Below are positions 8,013-15,931 of a DNA stretch of 64,000 nucleotides, piece by piece. Origin of the DNA: Actinoallomurus sp963736325 (GTDB taxonomy: Bacteria > Actinomycetota > Actinomycetes > Streptosporangiales > Streptosporangiaceae); the NCBI GenBank assembly GCA_963736325.1, contig CAVTOG010000009.1:1322768-1386767 (forward strand). Direction: 5' to 3'. Below the pieces are notes generated by a model that had not been told where the DNA came from, made no database searches, and saw nothing but the letters and a program-made list of their open reading frames with translations. Every line of letters starts with the position of its first letter. Within the stretch, counting starts at the first letter, position 1. Both the position numbers and the translations under genes were made by a program.

Positions 8013-9206
8013 ATGCCCGCAGCTATCTCGGCCATCGCCGCCACTGTCGCGGAGGGCGGGGAGTTCGGGGCCGAGGTTTCGGCGGTTGGCTTGTGGCAGG
8101 TGTGGTCCGAGATCACTGATCCGCGTGATCGGCGGGGGCGCCGTCATTCGCTGGTGGTGATCTTGGCGTTGGTGCAGGCGGCCGTGGTGAGCGGCGCGAC
8201 GAGTTTCGCGGCGATCAGGCATTGGATCGGTGCGTGCCCACAACAGGTCCTTGCTGGCATCGGCGCACGTCAAGACCATTGCACGGGCCGGTTCTTGGCG
8301 CCGCATCCCGACACCGTGTGCCGGGTGATGGAGCAGGTGGACGCCGCTGAGGTGGACGCGGCCTACGCCCGTTACCGGTCGGCGCAGATGGCCGCCTTGC
8401 ACGATGATCCGGACGAGCTGATCGCGATGACCGTGGACGGCAAAGCCCAGCGCGGCACGGCGCACGGTCAGACCCGCGCGCGGCACCGCCTCGGCGTGAT
8501 GCTGGCCGCCGACGCCATCACGGTCGCTCAGCTGGACGTGGACGGCAAGTCGAACGAGATCAAGGCGTTCATCCCGCTGCTGGAGCAGGTTCCGTGCCTG
8601 CGCAACGCCGTCATCAGCGCCGACATGATGCACACCCAGCGTGAGCACGCCGGGTACCTGCATCAGCGCGGCGCGTACTTCGTGTTGCCCGTCGGCGGGA
8701 ACCAGCCGGGTCTGTTCGACCAGCTCGACGCCCTGGACTGGAAGAACGTCCCGATCGGCTGGATGACCTACGACCGCGGCCACGGCCGCCAGGAGATCCG
8801 CACCATCCAAGTGCGTCCCGCTCCCAAAGGAGTCAAGTTTCCCCACGTCAAGCAGGTGTTCCTAGTCGAACGCCACTTCATGGATCTGCGGGATCAGCAC
8901 CTGTCCAGCCAGGCCGTGCTCGGTGTCACCAGCCTGCCGGCCACCAAGGCCGGCCCCGAGCGACTCGCCGGATTCATCCGCGGCGAATGGGCCATCGAGA
9001 ACCGCGATCACTACGTCAGAGATGTAACCCTGGGTGAAGACCGGTGCCGAGTCCGGCCCGGATCCCTCCCCTCGATCCTGGCCGTCATGCGCAGCCACGC
9101 CATCGGCGCGCTACGCCTGCTCGGCTTCACCAACATCGCCGAAGGAACCCGCTGGGCACGAGACGACTTCCAGCACCCGATGATGGCCCTCGGTCTCACG
9201 ATGTGA
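8013..9206 (+). CDS. ISAs1 family transposase (DDE type)
   Basis: A 397-residue transposase from the ATG at 8013; a TTG at 7962 would add 17 residues. The family pattern is clear: ITDPRDRRGRRHSLVVILAL near the N-terminus, then MTVDGKAQRG (first catalytic Asp), ISADMMHTQREHA (second Asp), and IENRDHYVRDV (catalytic Glu) near the C-terminus, ending in a conserved MRSHAIGALRLLG helix. Length matches active ISAs1 (H-repeat) transposases, with no frameshift, so it may be functional. It catalyses cut-and-paste or copy movement of its element by acting on the terminal repeats. Confidence 0.9.
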   Translation: MPAAISAIAATVAEGGEFGAEVSAVGLWQVWSEITDPRDRRGRRHSLVVILALVQAAVVSGATSFAAIRHWIGACPQQVLAGIGARQDHCTGRFLAPHPDTVCRVMEQVDAAEVDAAYARYRSAQMAALHDDPDELIAMTVDGKAQRGTAHGQTRARHRLGVMLAADAITVAQLDVDGKSNEIKAFIPLLEQVPCLRNAVISADMMHTQREHAGYLHQRGAYFVLPVGGNQPGLFDQLDALDWKNVPIGWMTYDRGHGRQEIRTIQVRPAPKGVKFPHVKQVFLVERHFMDLRDQHLSSQAVLGVTSLPATKAGPERLAGFIRGEWAIENRDHYVRDVTLGEDRCRVRPGSLPSILAVMRSHAIGALRLLGFTNIAEGTRWARDDFQHPMMALGLTM

Positions 9207-9650
9207 GAATGCGCTCGACCCTGAGGTGAGTCCCAGGGTCGTGAAAATGATCGCGATGGCGATTGTGAGCAGTGTCGCGGCCATAATGCCGTGTGCTGTC
9301 TGGCCGATGACGGAGCCGATTCGGGGCCACAGGTGGATTTCGTCGGCGGTGGTGATGCCAGCGGTGACTCCGGCAGCGATGTATGAGGCGGCAGTGGCCT
9401 TGGCGGCCGCGGTGAGCAGGACGATGATCGTGATCATCATGAGGTACAGGAGGATGTGTACTGGGGTGGCCAGGGCGTTGTAGGAGCGTTCACTGAGGTG
9501 CCACAACGTGAAGTACTCCGCGTCAGGGCCCTCAGAGGTGTCGGAAGTCCGCGCCCACGGCAGAGCCCATGTGACCATGAGCGCGACGGCTGCAGCCGTC
9601 CCCCACACCGCCGAGCAGATCCTCCGCTCCAAGTTCTCAGGTGCTTGCAA
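9111..9650 (-). pseudogene. Membrane protein gene truncated by the IS element
   Basis: The frame starts at a TTG (9650) with GGGGAGGA upstream and encodes a small membrane protein with about four hydrophobic segments (for example WGTAAAVALMVTWALPW and HILLYLMMITIIVLL). The native sequence ends at about residue 142 (position 9224), where it enters the right inverted repeat of the IS element; the last 37 residues are read from antisense transposase DNA. The original C-terminus is therefore lost. I do not recognise the family. It may still be expressed as a chimeric product, but is best treated as a disrupted gene. Confidence 0.55.
9193..9223. repeat. Right terminal inverted repeat of the IS element
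   Basis: Inverse partner of 7853-7883; it ends GAGAATGCG...CCCTG at 9223. It contains the transposase stop codon at 9204-9206. Confidence 0.7.
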
Positions 9651-10322
9651 TGGTCGTCCTCCCCGGATACCGGTCCGATGCGTCGTCTTCGGAGGCTCGT
9701 GGTGCCCATACGGATGGCGGCGTGGTCGTCGTCAATGACCCCACGGCCTTCCTGATCTTCGGGATCGCACCGCGAGGACACCAGATCATCCGTGCTTTCT
9801 GAGTGCTTTCGGTAGTCGTTCGCACTCGTACCGTAAGGCGCAAATGATGGCGCTGCATTGCTTTCGTGAGAGTTAAGTGGAGGTGTATCCGGCATCACCT
9901 CGCACACAGCGTGATGTCGGCGCGAATCGTGGAGTCGCGCAGGCTCATGTAATTGGCGATGCCGCCACCACCGGCTCGTCGTCCGGGTCGGCGTGTCCTC
10001 GCTGGCGTCGACGAACCCTGCGCGTCGGGGCCAGTTGCTAAGGGCGGATCTGTACGGCTCCAGCTGAGCCGCGGTACAAGCCTGGGGCAGTGAGCAGGCC
10101 GTAGGCAAAACGTAGGCAGCCGGCCAAATGATGATGTCCCACGCTGTCCAAGCCCGTGCAGCGGGCGCATGAGGCAGCTGGAAACCGAGGACAACCCGCC
10201 GTCATGCTTAGTGGCTGGATTCATGGCCTTCGAAGGTCATCACCGACGGTGTTCCAGCAAGATCACCGCATTCGAGCAGACATGGAGCAACCACGCCTTC
10301 CAAATCGCCCCAAAACGCAGAC
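9651..10322. other. Region without a confident gene
   Basis: Some 670 bases upstream of the truncated membrane protein gene and downstream of tRNA-Lys. Several short overlapping frames exist on the minus strand, but none has a good start signal plus coherent composition or a recognisable family. The stretch looks degenerate, in keeping with IS-associated decay. Confidence 0.4.
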
Positions 10323-10353
10323 TGGGCGTTCTTAGATGATCTAAGAACGCCCA
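10323..10353 (-). terminator. Terminator hairpin after tRNA-Lys
   Basis: A near-perfect inverted repeat (TGGGCGTTCTTAGAT and its complement, 15 bp each side of one base) starts 12 bases past the 3' end of tRNA-Lys on the minus strand. No U-tract follows, but position and stem strength make a terminator likely. Confidence 0.65.
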
Positions 10354-10365
10354 GGTCATGCAGGG

Positions 10366-10438
10366 TGCGCCGCCAGGGACTTGAACCCCGAACCCGCAGA
10401 TTAAGAGTCTGCTGCTCTGCCAATTGAGCTAGCGGCGC
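10366..10438 (-). tRNA. tRNA-Lys (CTT)
   Basis: 73 bases that fold as a full cloverleaf: acceptor stem GCGCCGC/GCGGCGC, D-arm GCTC...GAGC, anticodon loop CTCTTAA with anticodon CTT, and T-loop TTCAAGT. CC follows the discriminator A, but the final A of CCA is not encoded. A hairpin terminator follows. Confidence 0.95.
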
Positions 10439-10498
10439 TTGCGACGTCCGTAACTCTAGCAGCCCTCTTGCTACGGTTGCGAATCGTTTGGCAGGCCC

Positions 10499-10990
10499 TC
10501 AGTGACGCCCCTGCCACAGGCTGATCGCGGCTCCGCGTGAGCTGACTTCCAGCTTCGCGTAGATGCGGTTGACGTGGTTCTTCACCGTCTTCTCGCTCAG
10601 GAAGAGCTCCCGCGCGATCTCCCCGTTCGAGAGCCCGCTGGCGATCATGTCCATGACTTCGGACTCGCGGGCGGACAGGCCGAGGTGGTCGCGGTCGGCT
10701 TCTCGGACGGCGCGGATCAGGTCGGCCGGGGTGAGGTCGCCGGGGGGCAGGTGGTTGACCGGGCCGGCGACGGGTTTCGGTGAGAGGAGGAACACGCGGG
10801 TGGTGCGGCTCAGTGGGGCGGCGTGAGAGACGTGAGCGGGGCTCAGGAGGACGACGTCGGGTCTCAGGCTCTGGGCGGCGGCCACGTTCGGGGCGCAGAT
10901 CACCTGTAGATCGTCACTTGTCTCCAGCGACGAGATGAGGGAGGGGTCGCCGTCGACGATCATGACTCGCAGGGGTCCGTCCGCGCTCAT
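10499..10990 (-). CDS. LuxR-type response regulator with atypical receiver
   Basis: A 163-residue protein using the ATG at 10990 (GGAGG six bases upstream), not the longer frame. The N-terminal about 90 residues resemble a receiver domain: VMIVDGDP supplies the acidic pair. The phosphoacceptor position, normally in a PDVVLLD context, reads PDVVLLSPAH, so the Asp is replaced by Ser. The C-terminal 65 residues are a typical LuxR/NarL DNA-binding domain (LSARESEVMDMIASGLSNGEIARELFLSEKTVKNHVNRIYAKL). It is therefore probably phosphorylation-independent. It sits between two tRNA genes, with no sensor kinase next to it. Confidence 0.85.
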   Translation of the reverse strand: MSADGPLRVMIVDGDPSLISSLETSDDLQVICAPNVAAAQSLRPDVVLLSPAHVSHAAPLSRTTRVFLLSPKPVAGPVNHLPPGDLTPADLIRAVREADRDHLGLSARESEVMDMIASGLSNGEIARELFLSEKTVKNHVNRIYAKLEVSSRGAAISLWQGRH

Positions 10991-11066
10991 CCGGCCTCCG
11001 GGTAGGCACCGGCTAAAGCCTAGCCCGGACAAGCCTCCCACGGGATGGGGAATCAGCAGCTAAAAG

Positions 11067-11103
11067 GGCGAGGGCCCCGGAGTCAGACTCCGGGGCCCTC
11101 GCC
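11067..11103 (-). terminator. Rho-independent terminator after tRNA-His
   Basis: A perfect 18-bp GC-rich stem (11067-11084 with 11086-11103), followed on the minus strand by CTTTTAG, starting 5 bases past the 3' end of tRNA-His. The stem and U-run together make a strong intrinsic terminator. Confidence 0.85.
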
Positions 11104-11108
11104 ATCAG

Positions 11109-11183
<75 letters not shown>

Positions 11184-11232
11184 TCGGCCGCACAACGGCG
11201 ACTTATGAAGTGTAGCGGTTCCCGGGGGCTTC

Positions 11233-11826
11233 TCAGCCACCGATATCCGCGGCGATCGCGCGTGCCGTGTCAGAGTCGGGGCCGGGCTGGGGGACGAATA
11301 CCGCGGCGCGGTAGTAGCGGAGTTCGGTGATGCTCTCGGTGATGTCGGCGAGGGCCCGGTGGCCGCCCTTCTTCGCGGGGCTCGCGAAGTATGCACGGGG
11401 GTACCAGCGACGGGACAGCTCCTTGATGGAGGAGACGTCGACCATGCGGTAGTGCAGGTGGGCGTCGAGCGCGGGCATGTCGCGGGCGAGGAAGGAGCGG
11501 TCGGTGGCGATCGAGTTGCCGCACAGGGGCGCCTTCTTGGCGCCGGGGACGTGGGTGCGCACGTAGTCGAGGGTCTGTGCCTCGGCTTCGGCGAGGGTGA
11601 TCCCCGACGCGAGCTCCTTCAACAGCCCTGAGGTCGTGTGCATGTCGCGCACGACCTTGGACATCTGACGTACTGCCTCCTCAGGCGGTTTGATCACCAG
11701 GTCGATGCCCTCGTCGATGATGTTCAGCTCACCATCGGTCACCAGGGTCGCGATCTCGATCAGGGCGTCATGCCCCAGATCGAGCCCGGTCATTTCACAG
11801 TCGATCCAGACCAGCCGGTCGTTCAT
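11233..11826 (-). CDS. orn: Oligoribonuclease
   Basis: A 197-residue DEDDh-family 3'-5' exoribonuclease that degrades 2-5 nt RNA and pGpG/pApA linear dinucleotides to mononucleotides, finishing mRNA turnover and cyclic-dinucleotide breakdown. The start is the ATG at 11826 with GAAGG upstream; two in-frame upstream starts exist. Motif I is WIDCEMTGLD (metal-binding Asp9 and Glu11), and the ExoIII motif HRALADI closes the active site. Length is standard. The gene lies directly downstream of a divergent-free gap and close to tRNA-His, an arrangement common in actinomycetes. Confidence 0.96.
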   Translation of the reverse strand: MNDRLVWIDCEMTGLDLGHDALIEIATLVTDGELNIIDEGIDLVIKPPEEAVRQMSKVVRDMHTTSGLLKELASGITLAEAEAQTLDYVRTHVPGAKKAPLCGNSIATDRSFLARDMPALDAHLHYRMVDVSSIKELSRRWYPRAYFASPAKKGGHRALADITESITELRYYRAAVFVPQPGPDSDTARAIAADIGG

Positions 11827-11887
11827 GACCTTCACCATAAGTCCTGGCACGAAACTTTGAGTGAGATCGCCGGCGAAGGGGCGGCGG

Positions 11888-12514
11888 TCATACCCCGGTG
11901 AACGGGATCCCTGGGCGGAGCGTCGGGTCGGGTACGGGGGTGCCGGTTACCTGGCGAATCGGCAGCTCACCGGCCCATACGTCCAGTTCCTGGTCTTCTT
12001 CGGTGTCGATCGGCGGCCCCTGGCGGGTCTTCACCGAGGCCTCTTCGAGGGGCAGGGCGAGCAGGGTCGTGGCGGCGAGTTCCTTGCGGCTCGGTGGCCG
12101 GGCGATGTCCCAGCGGCCGGGGGCCAGGTTCTCCACCAGCGTGGCCATGCCGGCCAGCTTCTCCGCAGGGTCGTCGACGAGGCGGGGCCGGCCGAAGATC
12201 ATGACGCTGCGGTAGTTCATCGAGAGGTGGAACGCCGAGCGGGCGAGCACGATCCCGTCGAGGTGGGTGACGGTCACGCAGACCTCTTCGGTGCGCAGGC
12301 TGACAGACCCGGTCGACCCGTGGATGTAGAGGGTGTCGCCGGCGCGGCCGTACGTGGTGGGGATGACGCGCGGCGAGCCGTCGATGATCACGCCGAGGTG
12401 GCAGATCATGCCCGCGTCGAGGATGGCGTACAGGTCGCGGCGGTCGTCGGAGCCGCGTTCCGGGTGACGCCGGATTCGGGTGCGGTCGGTCGCGGACAGC
12501 GGGGTTGTGCTCAT
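11888..12514 (-). CDS. FMN-binding split-barrel protein (PNPOx-like)
   Basis: A 208-residue protein of the pyridoxamine-5'-phosphate-oxidase-like split-barrel superfamily. Characteristic blocks are DLYAILDAGMICHLGVIIDG near residue 28, SPRVIPTTYGRAGDTLYIHG, and HLDGIVLARSAFHLSMNYRSVMIFG. Members bind FMN or F420 and include nitroreductase- and NimA-type enzymes. It is transcribed divergently from the MocR-type regulator with only 53 bp between them, so that regulator probably controls it and the substrate may be a vitamin B6-like or nitro compound. The reaction is inferred only at superfamily level. Confidence 0.82.
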   Translation of the reverse strand: MSTTPLSATDRTRIRRHPERGSDDRRDLYAILDAGMICHLGVIIDGSPRVIPTTYGRAGDTLYIHGSTGSVSLRTEEVCVTVTHLDGIVLARSAFHLSMNYRSVMIFGRPRLVDDPAEKLAGMATLVENLAPGRWDIARPPSRKELAATTLLALPLEEASVKTRQGPPIDTEEDQELDVWAGELPIRQVTGTPVPDPTLRPGIPFTGV

Positions 12515-12567
12515 GAGGGCAACGCTAGGATCGAAGTGGCCTGGAGTGAACGGCCACTGAGCGTCTG

Positions 12568-13968
12568 ATGAGGAAAACCACTTTGTCGCGGCACCAGATC
12601 GACCTGCCGTTCATCGTCGACCGCCGTGCCGATCTGCCGTTGAGCGTCCAGCTCGCCGGGCAGCTGCGCGCGTCCATGGCTGACGGGCGGCTGAGGGCGG
12701 GGGAGCGCCTGCCGTCGAGCCGCGCGCTCGCGTCGACGCTCGGCATCAGCCGTACGGTCGTCACGACGGCGTACGAGCAGCTCTACGCCGAGGGCTGGGT
12801 GCAGGGCCGGCACGGCTCGGGCACGTACGTCGCCGACATCGAGATCTCCCGGGCCGCACAGGAGACACCGCGCAAGGCCCCGGCGGCGCCGAAGAACCGC
12901 TCCACGATCGACCTGCGCCCCGGCACTCCCTGGGTGGGCGCGCTCGACACGCCCGCGTGGCGGCGTGCCTGGCGGCAGGCGGCGGAGCTCCGCCACGCCG
13001 CGCGGGCCGACCCCCGGGGCCTGCCGGGTCTGCGCGCCGCCGTGGTCGACCACATGCGCCGCAGCCGCGGCGTCGCCTGCCCGCCGGAGCGCGTGCTGAT
13101 CACCCGTGGCGTCACGAACGGCCTCGATCTGTTCGCCGCGACCGTGCTGGGCCGCGGGGCGCGTGTCGGCGTGGAGGAGCCCGGCTTTCCCGACGCGCGG
13201 GAGGTGCTGGCGGCGCGCGGCGCGGAGGTGGTGCCGTGCCCGGTCGACGAGGTCGGGCTGATCGTCGACGCCCTTCCGGACGACCTGAGCCTCATCTATA
13301 CGACACCGTCCCACCAGTACCCGCTCGGCGGACGTCTCTCCGTGCGCCGCCGTCAGGCGCTGGTCGCCTGGGCCCGCCGTACGGGCGCGCTGATCGCCGA
13401 GGACGACTACGACAGCGAGTTCCGGTACGACGTGGCGCCGCTGCCCGCGCTGTACGGCCTCGCTCCGGACGTCACCGTCTACCTCGGCACGACCACGAAG
13501 ACGCTCTCACCCGACGTGGGAGTGGGCTGGCTGGTGGCGCGGCCGGACCTGGTGGACGCGATGGCCGACCGGCGCGAGCGGTTCAACGACCGGACCTCCG
13601 CCGTGCCGCAGGAGGCGGTCCGCATCCTCATGGAGCGCGGTGACCTCGACCGTCACATCCGCCGGATGCGGGCCGAGTACGCCCGGCGGCGCGCCGTCGT
13701 CGTCGAGGCGCTCGGTCACCTTCCGCTCCTCGGCGACACGGCCGGGCTCCATCTCGTCGTGGAGCTGCCGGCGGAGACGGCAGAGGGGATCATCGAGCGT
13801 GCCGCCGCCCGCGACGTGCTGCTCGCCACGTTGGCCCTTCGCTACGCCGGGCCGGAGCGCATGCACGGCCTGGTCATCGGGTACGGCGGCGCGGCGGCAC
13901 CGCAGATCAAGACCGCATGCTCGCTTGTACGGGAGCTGGTCCGTGCGCCGGGGAGGCGTCCGGCGTGA
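12568..13968 (+). CDS. MocR/PdxR family GntR-aminotransferase regulator
   Basis: A 466-residue fusion of an N-terminal GntR winged helix (PLSVQLAGQLRASMADGRLRAGERLPSSRALA..., residues 20-90) and a fold-type-I aminotransferase-like domain. The PLP-binding lysine is Lys311 in GTTTKTLSPDVGVGW. MocR/PdxR proteins sense PLP or related amines and regulate adjacent divergent genes; here the neighbour is the PNPOx-like gene 53 bp away. The 3' end overlaps the convergent amidase-fold gene by 62 bp. No aminotransferase reaction is needed for its role. Confidence 0.9.
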   Translation: MRKTTLSRHQIDLPFIVDRRADLPLSVQLAGQLRASMADGRLRAGERLPSSRALASTLGISRTVVTTAYEQLYAEGWVQGRHGSGTYVADIEISRAAQETPRKAPAAPKNRSTIDLRPGTPWVGALDTPAWRRAWRQAAELRHAARADPRGLPGLRAAVVDHMRRSRGVACPPERVLITRGVTNGLDLFAATVLGRGARVGVEEPGFPDAREVLAARGAEVVPCPVDEVGLIVDALPDDLSLIYTTPSHQYPLGGRLSVRRRQALVAWARRTGALIAEDDYDSEFRYDVAPLPALYGLAPDVTVYLGTTTKTLSPDVGVGWLVARPDLVDAMADRRERFNDRTSAVPQEAVRILMERGDLDRHIRRMRAEYARRRAVVVEALGHLPLLGDTAGLHLVVELPAETAEGIIERAAARDVLLATLALRYAGPERMHGLVIGYGGAAAPQIKTACSLVRELVRAPGRRPA

Positions 13969-14602
13969 GCCGCCGGGCGAGCAGCTCGTCCGGGTCCACG
14001 GCAGTCGCGGCCTCCTCGGGTACGGCCCTGGTCCGCGTCCGTTCCATCTCCACCTCGACCGGCAGCGGGCCGGTGATCTCGAAGATGTCGATGGCGCCGG
14101 GCGCGGGACCGCTCGTGTGCGGCACCTGAGAGGCGCCGAAGTGCCCGCCGCGCGCCCACGCCCTACGGCCGCGCGCGCCCTCGTACGCCTCGGGTGACGG
14201 CAGCGGCCTGCCGGCCGGCCAGTCGCGTGGCACACGCCACCCGTCGAGCCAGCTCATGATTCTCTCGATCCCCTTCATCGGCGTGCGGGTGAACGGCTCC
14301 TGCGTCAGGCCTACGACGACGATCTGGAAACACCGCCGCCCCTCGCGGCCGACGCCGTCGGGCAGAAGGAGTGCGGCCTCCGTGGCGGGGACCATCTGGA
14401 CGATGTCTCCGGTGCAGGGGTTCCATACGAGGTGGGCGTTGCGCCCTTGCTGCTCCAGGCGCTGGGCCACCGAACGCGCGGAGATCGTGGACGGGTCGTT
14501 CTCGCTGGTGTGCCACACGGCACGTGGTACGCCGCCGTTCAGCGAACCGCCGTGATGTTTGGAGTGCAGGCGCCCGGATTCGGGCAGCCACGCGTCGGCC
14601 AC
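13907..14602 (-). CDS. Amidase-2/PGRP-fold protein, N-acetylmuramoyl-L-alanine amidase-like
   Basis: About 231 residues from the GTG at 14602, preceded by GGGGGAT; a GTG at 14644 is an alternative. The pattern GGVPRAVWHTSEND, then NAHLVWNPCTGDIVQMVPAT, then GGHFGASQVPHTSGPAPGAIDI follows the peptidoglycan-recognition amidase fold: strand with first His, substrate-cleft strand, and a GHxxVP...PG loop. No signal peptide is apparent, which is odd for a wall hydrolase, and spacing of the putative zinc ligands is atypical. It may be a cytoplasmic or effector protein, or an inactive binding protein. It overlaps the convergent MocR gene by 62 bp at the 3' end. Confidence 0.55.
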   Translation of the reverse strand: MADAWLPESGRLHSKHHGGSLNGGVPRAVWHTSENDPSTISARSVAQRLEQQGRNAHLVWNPCTGDIVQMVPATEAALLLPDGVGREGRRCFQIVVVGLTQEPFTRTPMKGIERIMSWLDGWRVPRDWPAGRPLPSPEAYEGARGRRAWARGGHFGASQVPHTSGPAPGAIDIFEITGPLPVEVEMERTRTRAVPEEAATAVDPDELLARRLTPDASPAHGPAPVQASMRS

Positions 14603-14609
14603 GATGAGA

Positions 14610-14700
14610 TCCCCCCAGTGGGGTCGAGTGCTATTCCCCGACACAGATAGGTCGCTTCACGACCAGCCCCGGTTGGCCCAGGCTGGCGGCTTTGTGCGAA
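14610..14700 (-). promoter_or_regulatory. Structured 5' leader of the amidase-fold gene
   Basis: On the minus strand the leader can form a CCAGCC/GGCTGG hairpin (14663-14686) and a GGTCG/CGACC hairpin (14650-14664) that share two bases and so compete. A small CCCC/GGGG hairpin (14613-14623) covers part of the GGGGGG ribosome-binding site. I do not recognise a known riboswitch class. Confidence 0.3.
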
Positions 14701-14884
14701 TTTTCCGAACTTACGTGCTGACCTCCCCACTTATTGCCTGCCTGATACCTAGATGGTTCAAATGCCTACCCCGAGTGATTTCGCGCCACCCGTACGGGGC
14801 CGGATCCGGCCGTACGGGGGGCGGTTGGCGCCCCGGACCCGAGCCGCGTTCTAATAGGCCGGTGAGCGGAACGAGGAGTGCGGC

Positions 14885-15928
14885 ATGACCGATCAGGTTC
14901 CCGGAATCGACGTCCCCCGTCTGTCGGCATGGTTGTCGAGGACGCTGCCCGACCTCGGGCGGATCACCGGCATCGAGATCCTCGCCGGAGGCCGCTCGAA
15001 CCTCACCTACCTCGTGCGTCTCGGAGACCGCCGCACGGTGCTCCGCAGGCCGCCGCTCGGGCACGTGCTGCCGACCGCCCACGACATGACACGTGAGCAC
15101 ACCGTCCTGTCGGCGCTGGCCGGCAGCGACGTCCCCGTGCCGACCCCGCTCGCCCTGTGCACGGACGAAGACGTGATCGGTGCGCCCTTCTACCTGATGG
15201 AGCACGTCGACGGCCGGGTCCTGCGCACCGTCGAGGACGCCTCGGACGTGACCCCCGAGGAGGCGCGCGGGCTCAGCGAACGCCTCGCGGAGGCGCTCGC
15301 CGCCATCCACCTGCTCGACGTCGATCGCGCCGGGCTCGCGGACTTCGGCCGCCCGCAGGGCTACATGGCTCGCCAGCTCAAGCGCTGGGGCCGCCAGTGG
15401 GAGGCGTCCCACTCCGGCGAGGCCGACGCGTCGTACGAGCGTCTCGTGAAGCGCCTCGGCGAGCGGCTGCCCGCCGACGGGCTCACCGGCCTCGTCCACG
15501 GCGACTTCCGCCTCGACAACGCCCTCGTACGCACGCGGCCCGAACCCGAGATCGCCGCGGTCGTCGACTGGGAGATGTCCACCCTCGGCGATCCGCTGTC
15601 CGACCTGGGCCTGACGCTCGTCTACTGGACCGACCACGGCGACGCCGAACGCCAGGCCATCCCGGTTGGCTCCACGGTCACCAGCGCCCCGGGCTTCCTC
15701 ACCGGCCGCGAGTTCGCGGCGAGGTACGCCGAGCTCACCGGCTACGACCTCACCGACCTGGACTTCTACGTGGCGTTCGGCTGCTACAAGCTCGCCGTGA
15801 TCCTGGAGGGCATCAACGCGCGATTCCTCCAGAAGGCGACCGTGGGGGAGGGCTTTGAGAAGGTCGGCGCGTCCGTCCCGATCCTCATCGAGCGCGCCCA
15901 CCGCGTCCTGGACGAGGGCACCGTCTAG
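14885..15928 (+). CDS. APH-like phosphotransferase (acyl-CoA dehydrogenase-associated type)
   Basis: A 347-residue kinase-fold protein of the aminoglycoside phosphotransferase/choline kinase superfamily. It has the N-lobe GGRSNLTYLVRLGDRRTVLRRPP (ATP lysine-like Arg), the catalytic Brenner motif HGDFRLDN (His205-Asn212), and the metal-binding VVDWEMSTLGDPLSDLG. This is the pattern of the phosphotransferases that accompany or are fused to ACAD10/FadE36-type acyl-CoA dehydrogenases, which phosphorylate hydroxy-acyl-CoAs; no dehydrogenase is adjacent here. GAACGAGGAG lies just upstream of the ATG. The substrate is unproven. Confidence 0.85.
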   Translation: MTDQVPGIDVPRLSAWLSRTLPDLGRITGIEILAGGRSNLTYLVRLGDRRTVLRRPPLGHVLPTAHDMTREHTVLSALAGSDVPVPTPLALCTDEDVIGAPFYLMEHVDGRVLRTVEDASDVTPEEARGLSERLAEALAAIHLLDVDRAGLADFGRPQGYMARQLKRWGRQWEASHSGEADASYERLVKRLGERLPADGLTGLVHGDFRLDNALVRTRPEPEIAAVVDWEMSTLGDPLSDLGLTLVYWTDHGDAERQAIPVGSTVTSAPGFLTGREFAARYAELTGYDLTDLDFYVAFGCYKLAVILEGINARFLQKATVGEGFEKVGASVPILIERAHRVLDEGTV

Positions 15929-15931
15929 GGC

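Larger units (their letters stand above)
7853..9223 (+). mobile_element. ISAs1-type insertion sequence
   Basis: A complete-looking element of 1371 bp: one transposase gene between imperfect terminal inverted repeats of 31 bp (7853-7883 and 9193-9223), both outer ends reading CAGGG. The last residues of the transposase lie within the right repeat. I could not find a matching 8-10 bp target duplication in the flanks, so the element may have recombined or the flanks have drifted. It has truncated the gene at 9224-9650. Confidence 0.75.

Noticed and set aside
7840..9235. Target-site duplication of the IS element
   Set aside because: The 8-10 bases outside the inverted repeats (TGGCCAGC left, AGGTGAGT right) do not match, so no duplication can be claimed.
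9437..10108. A 223-codon minus-strand frame upstream of the truncated membrane protein
   Set aside because: It overlaps the membrane protein gene in another frame, and its residues show no consistent fold or start signal. Left as unannotated.
12525..13314. Minus-strand frames opposite the MocR gene
   Set aside because: The plus-strand product has complete GntR and aminotransferase motifs, so these are shadows.
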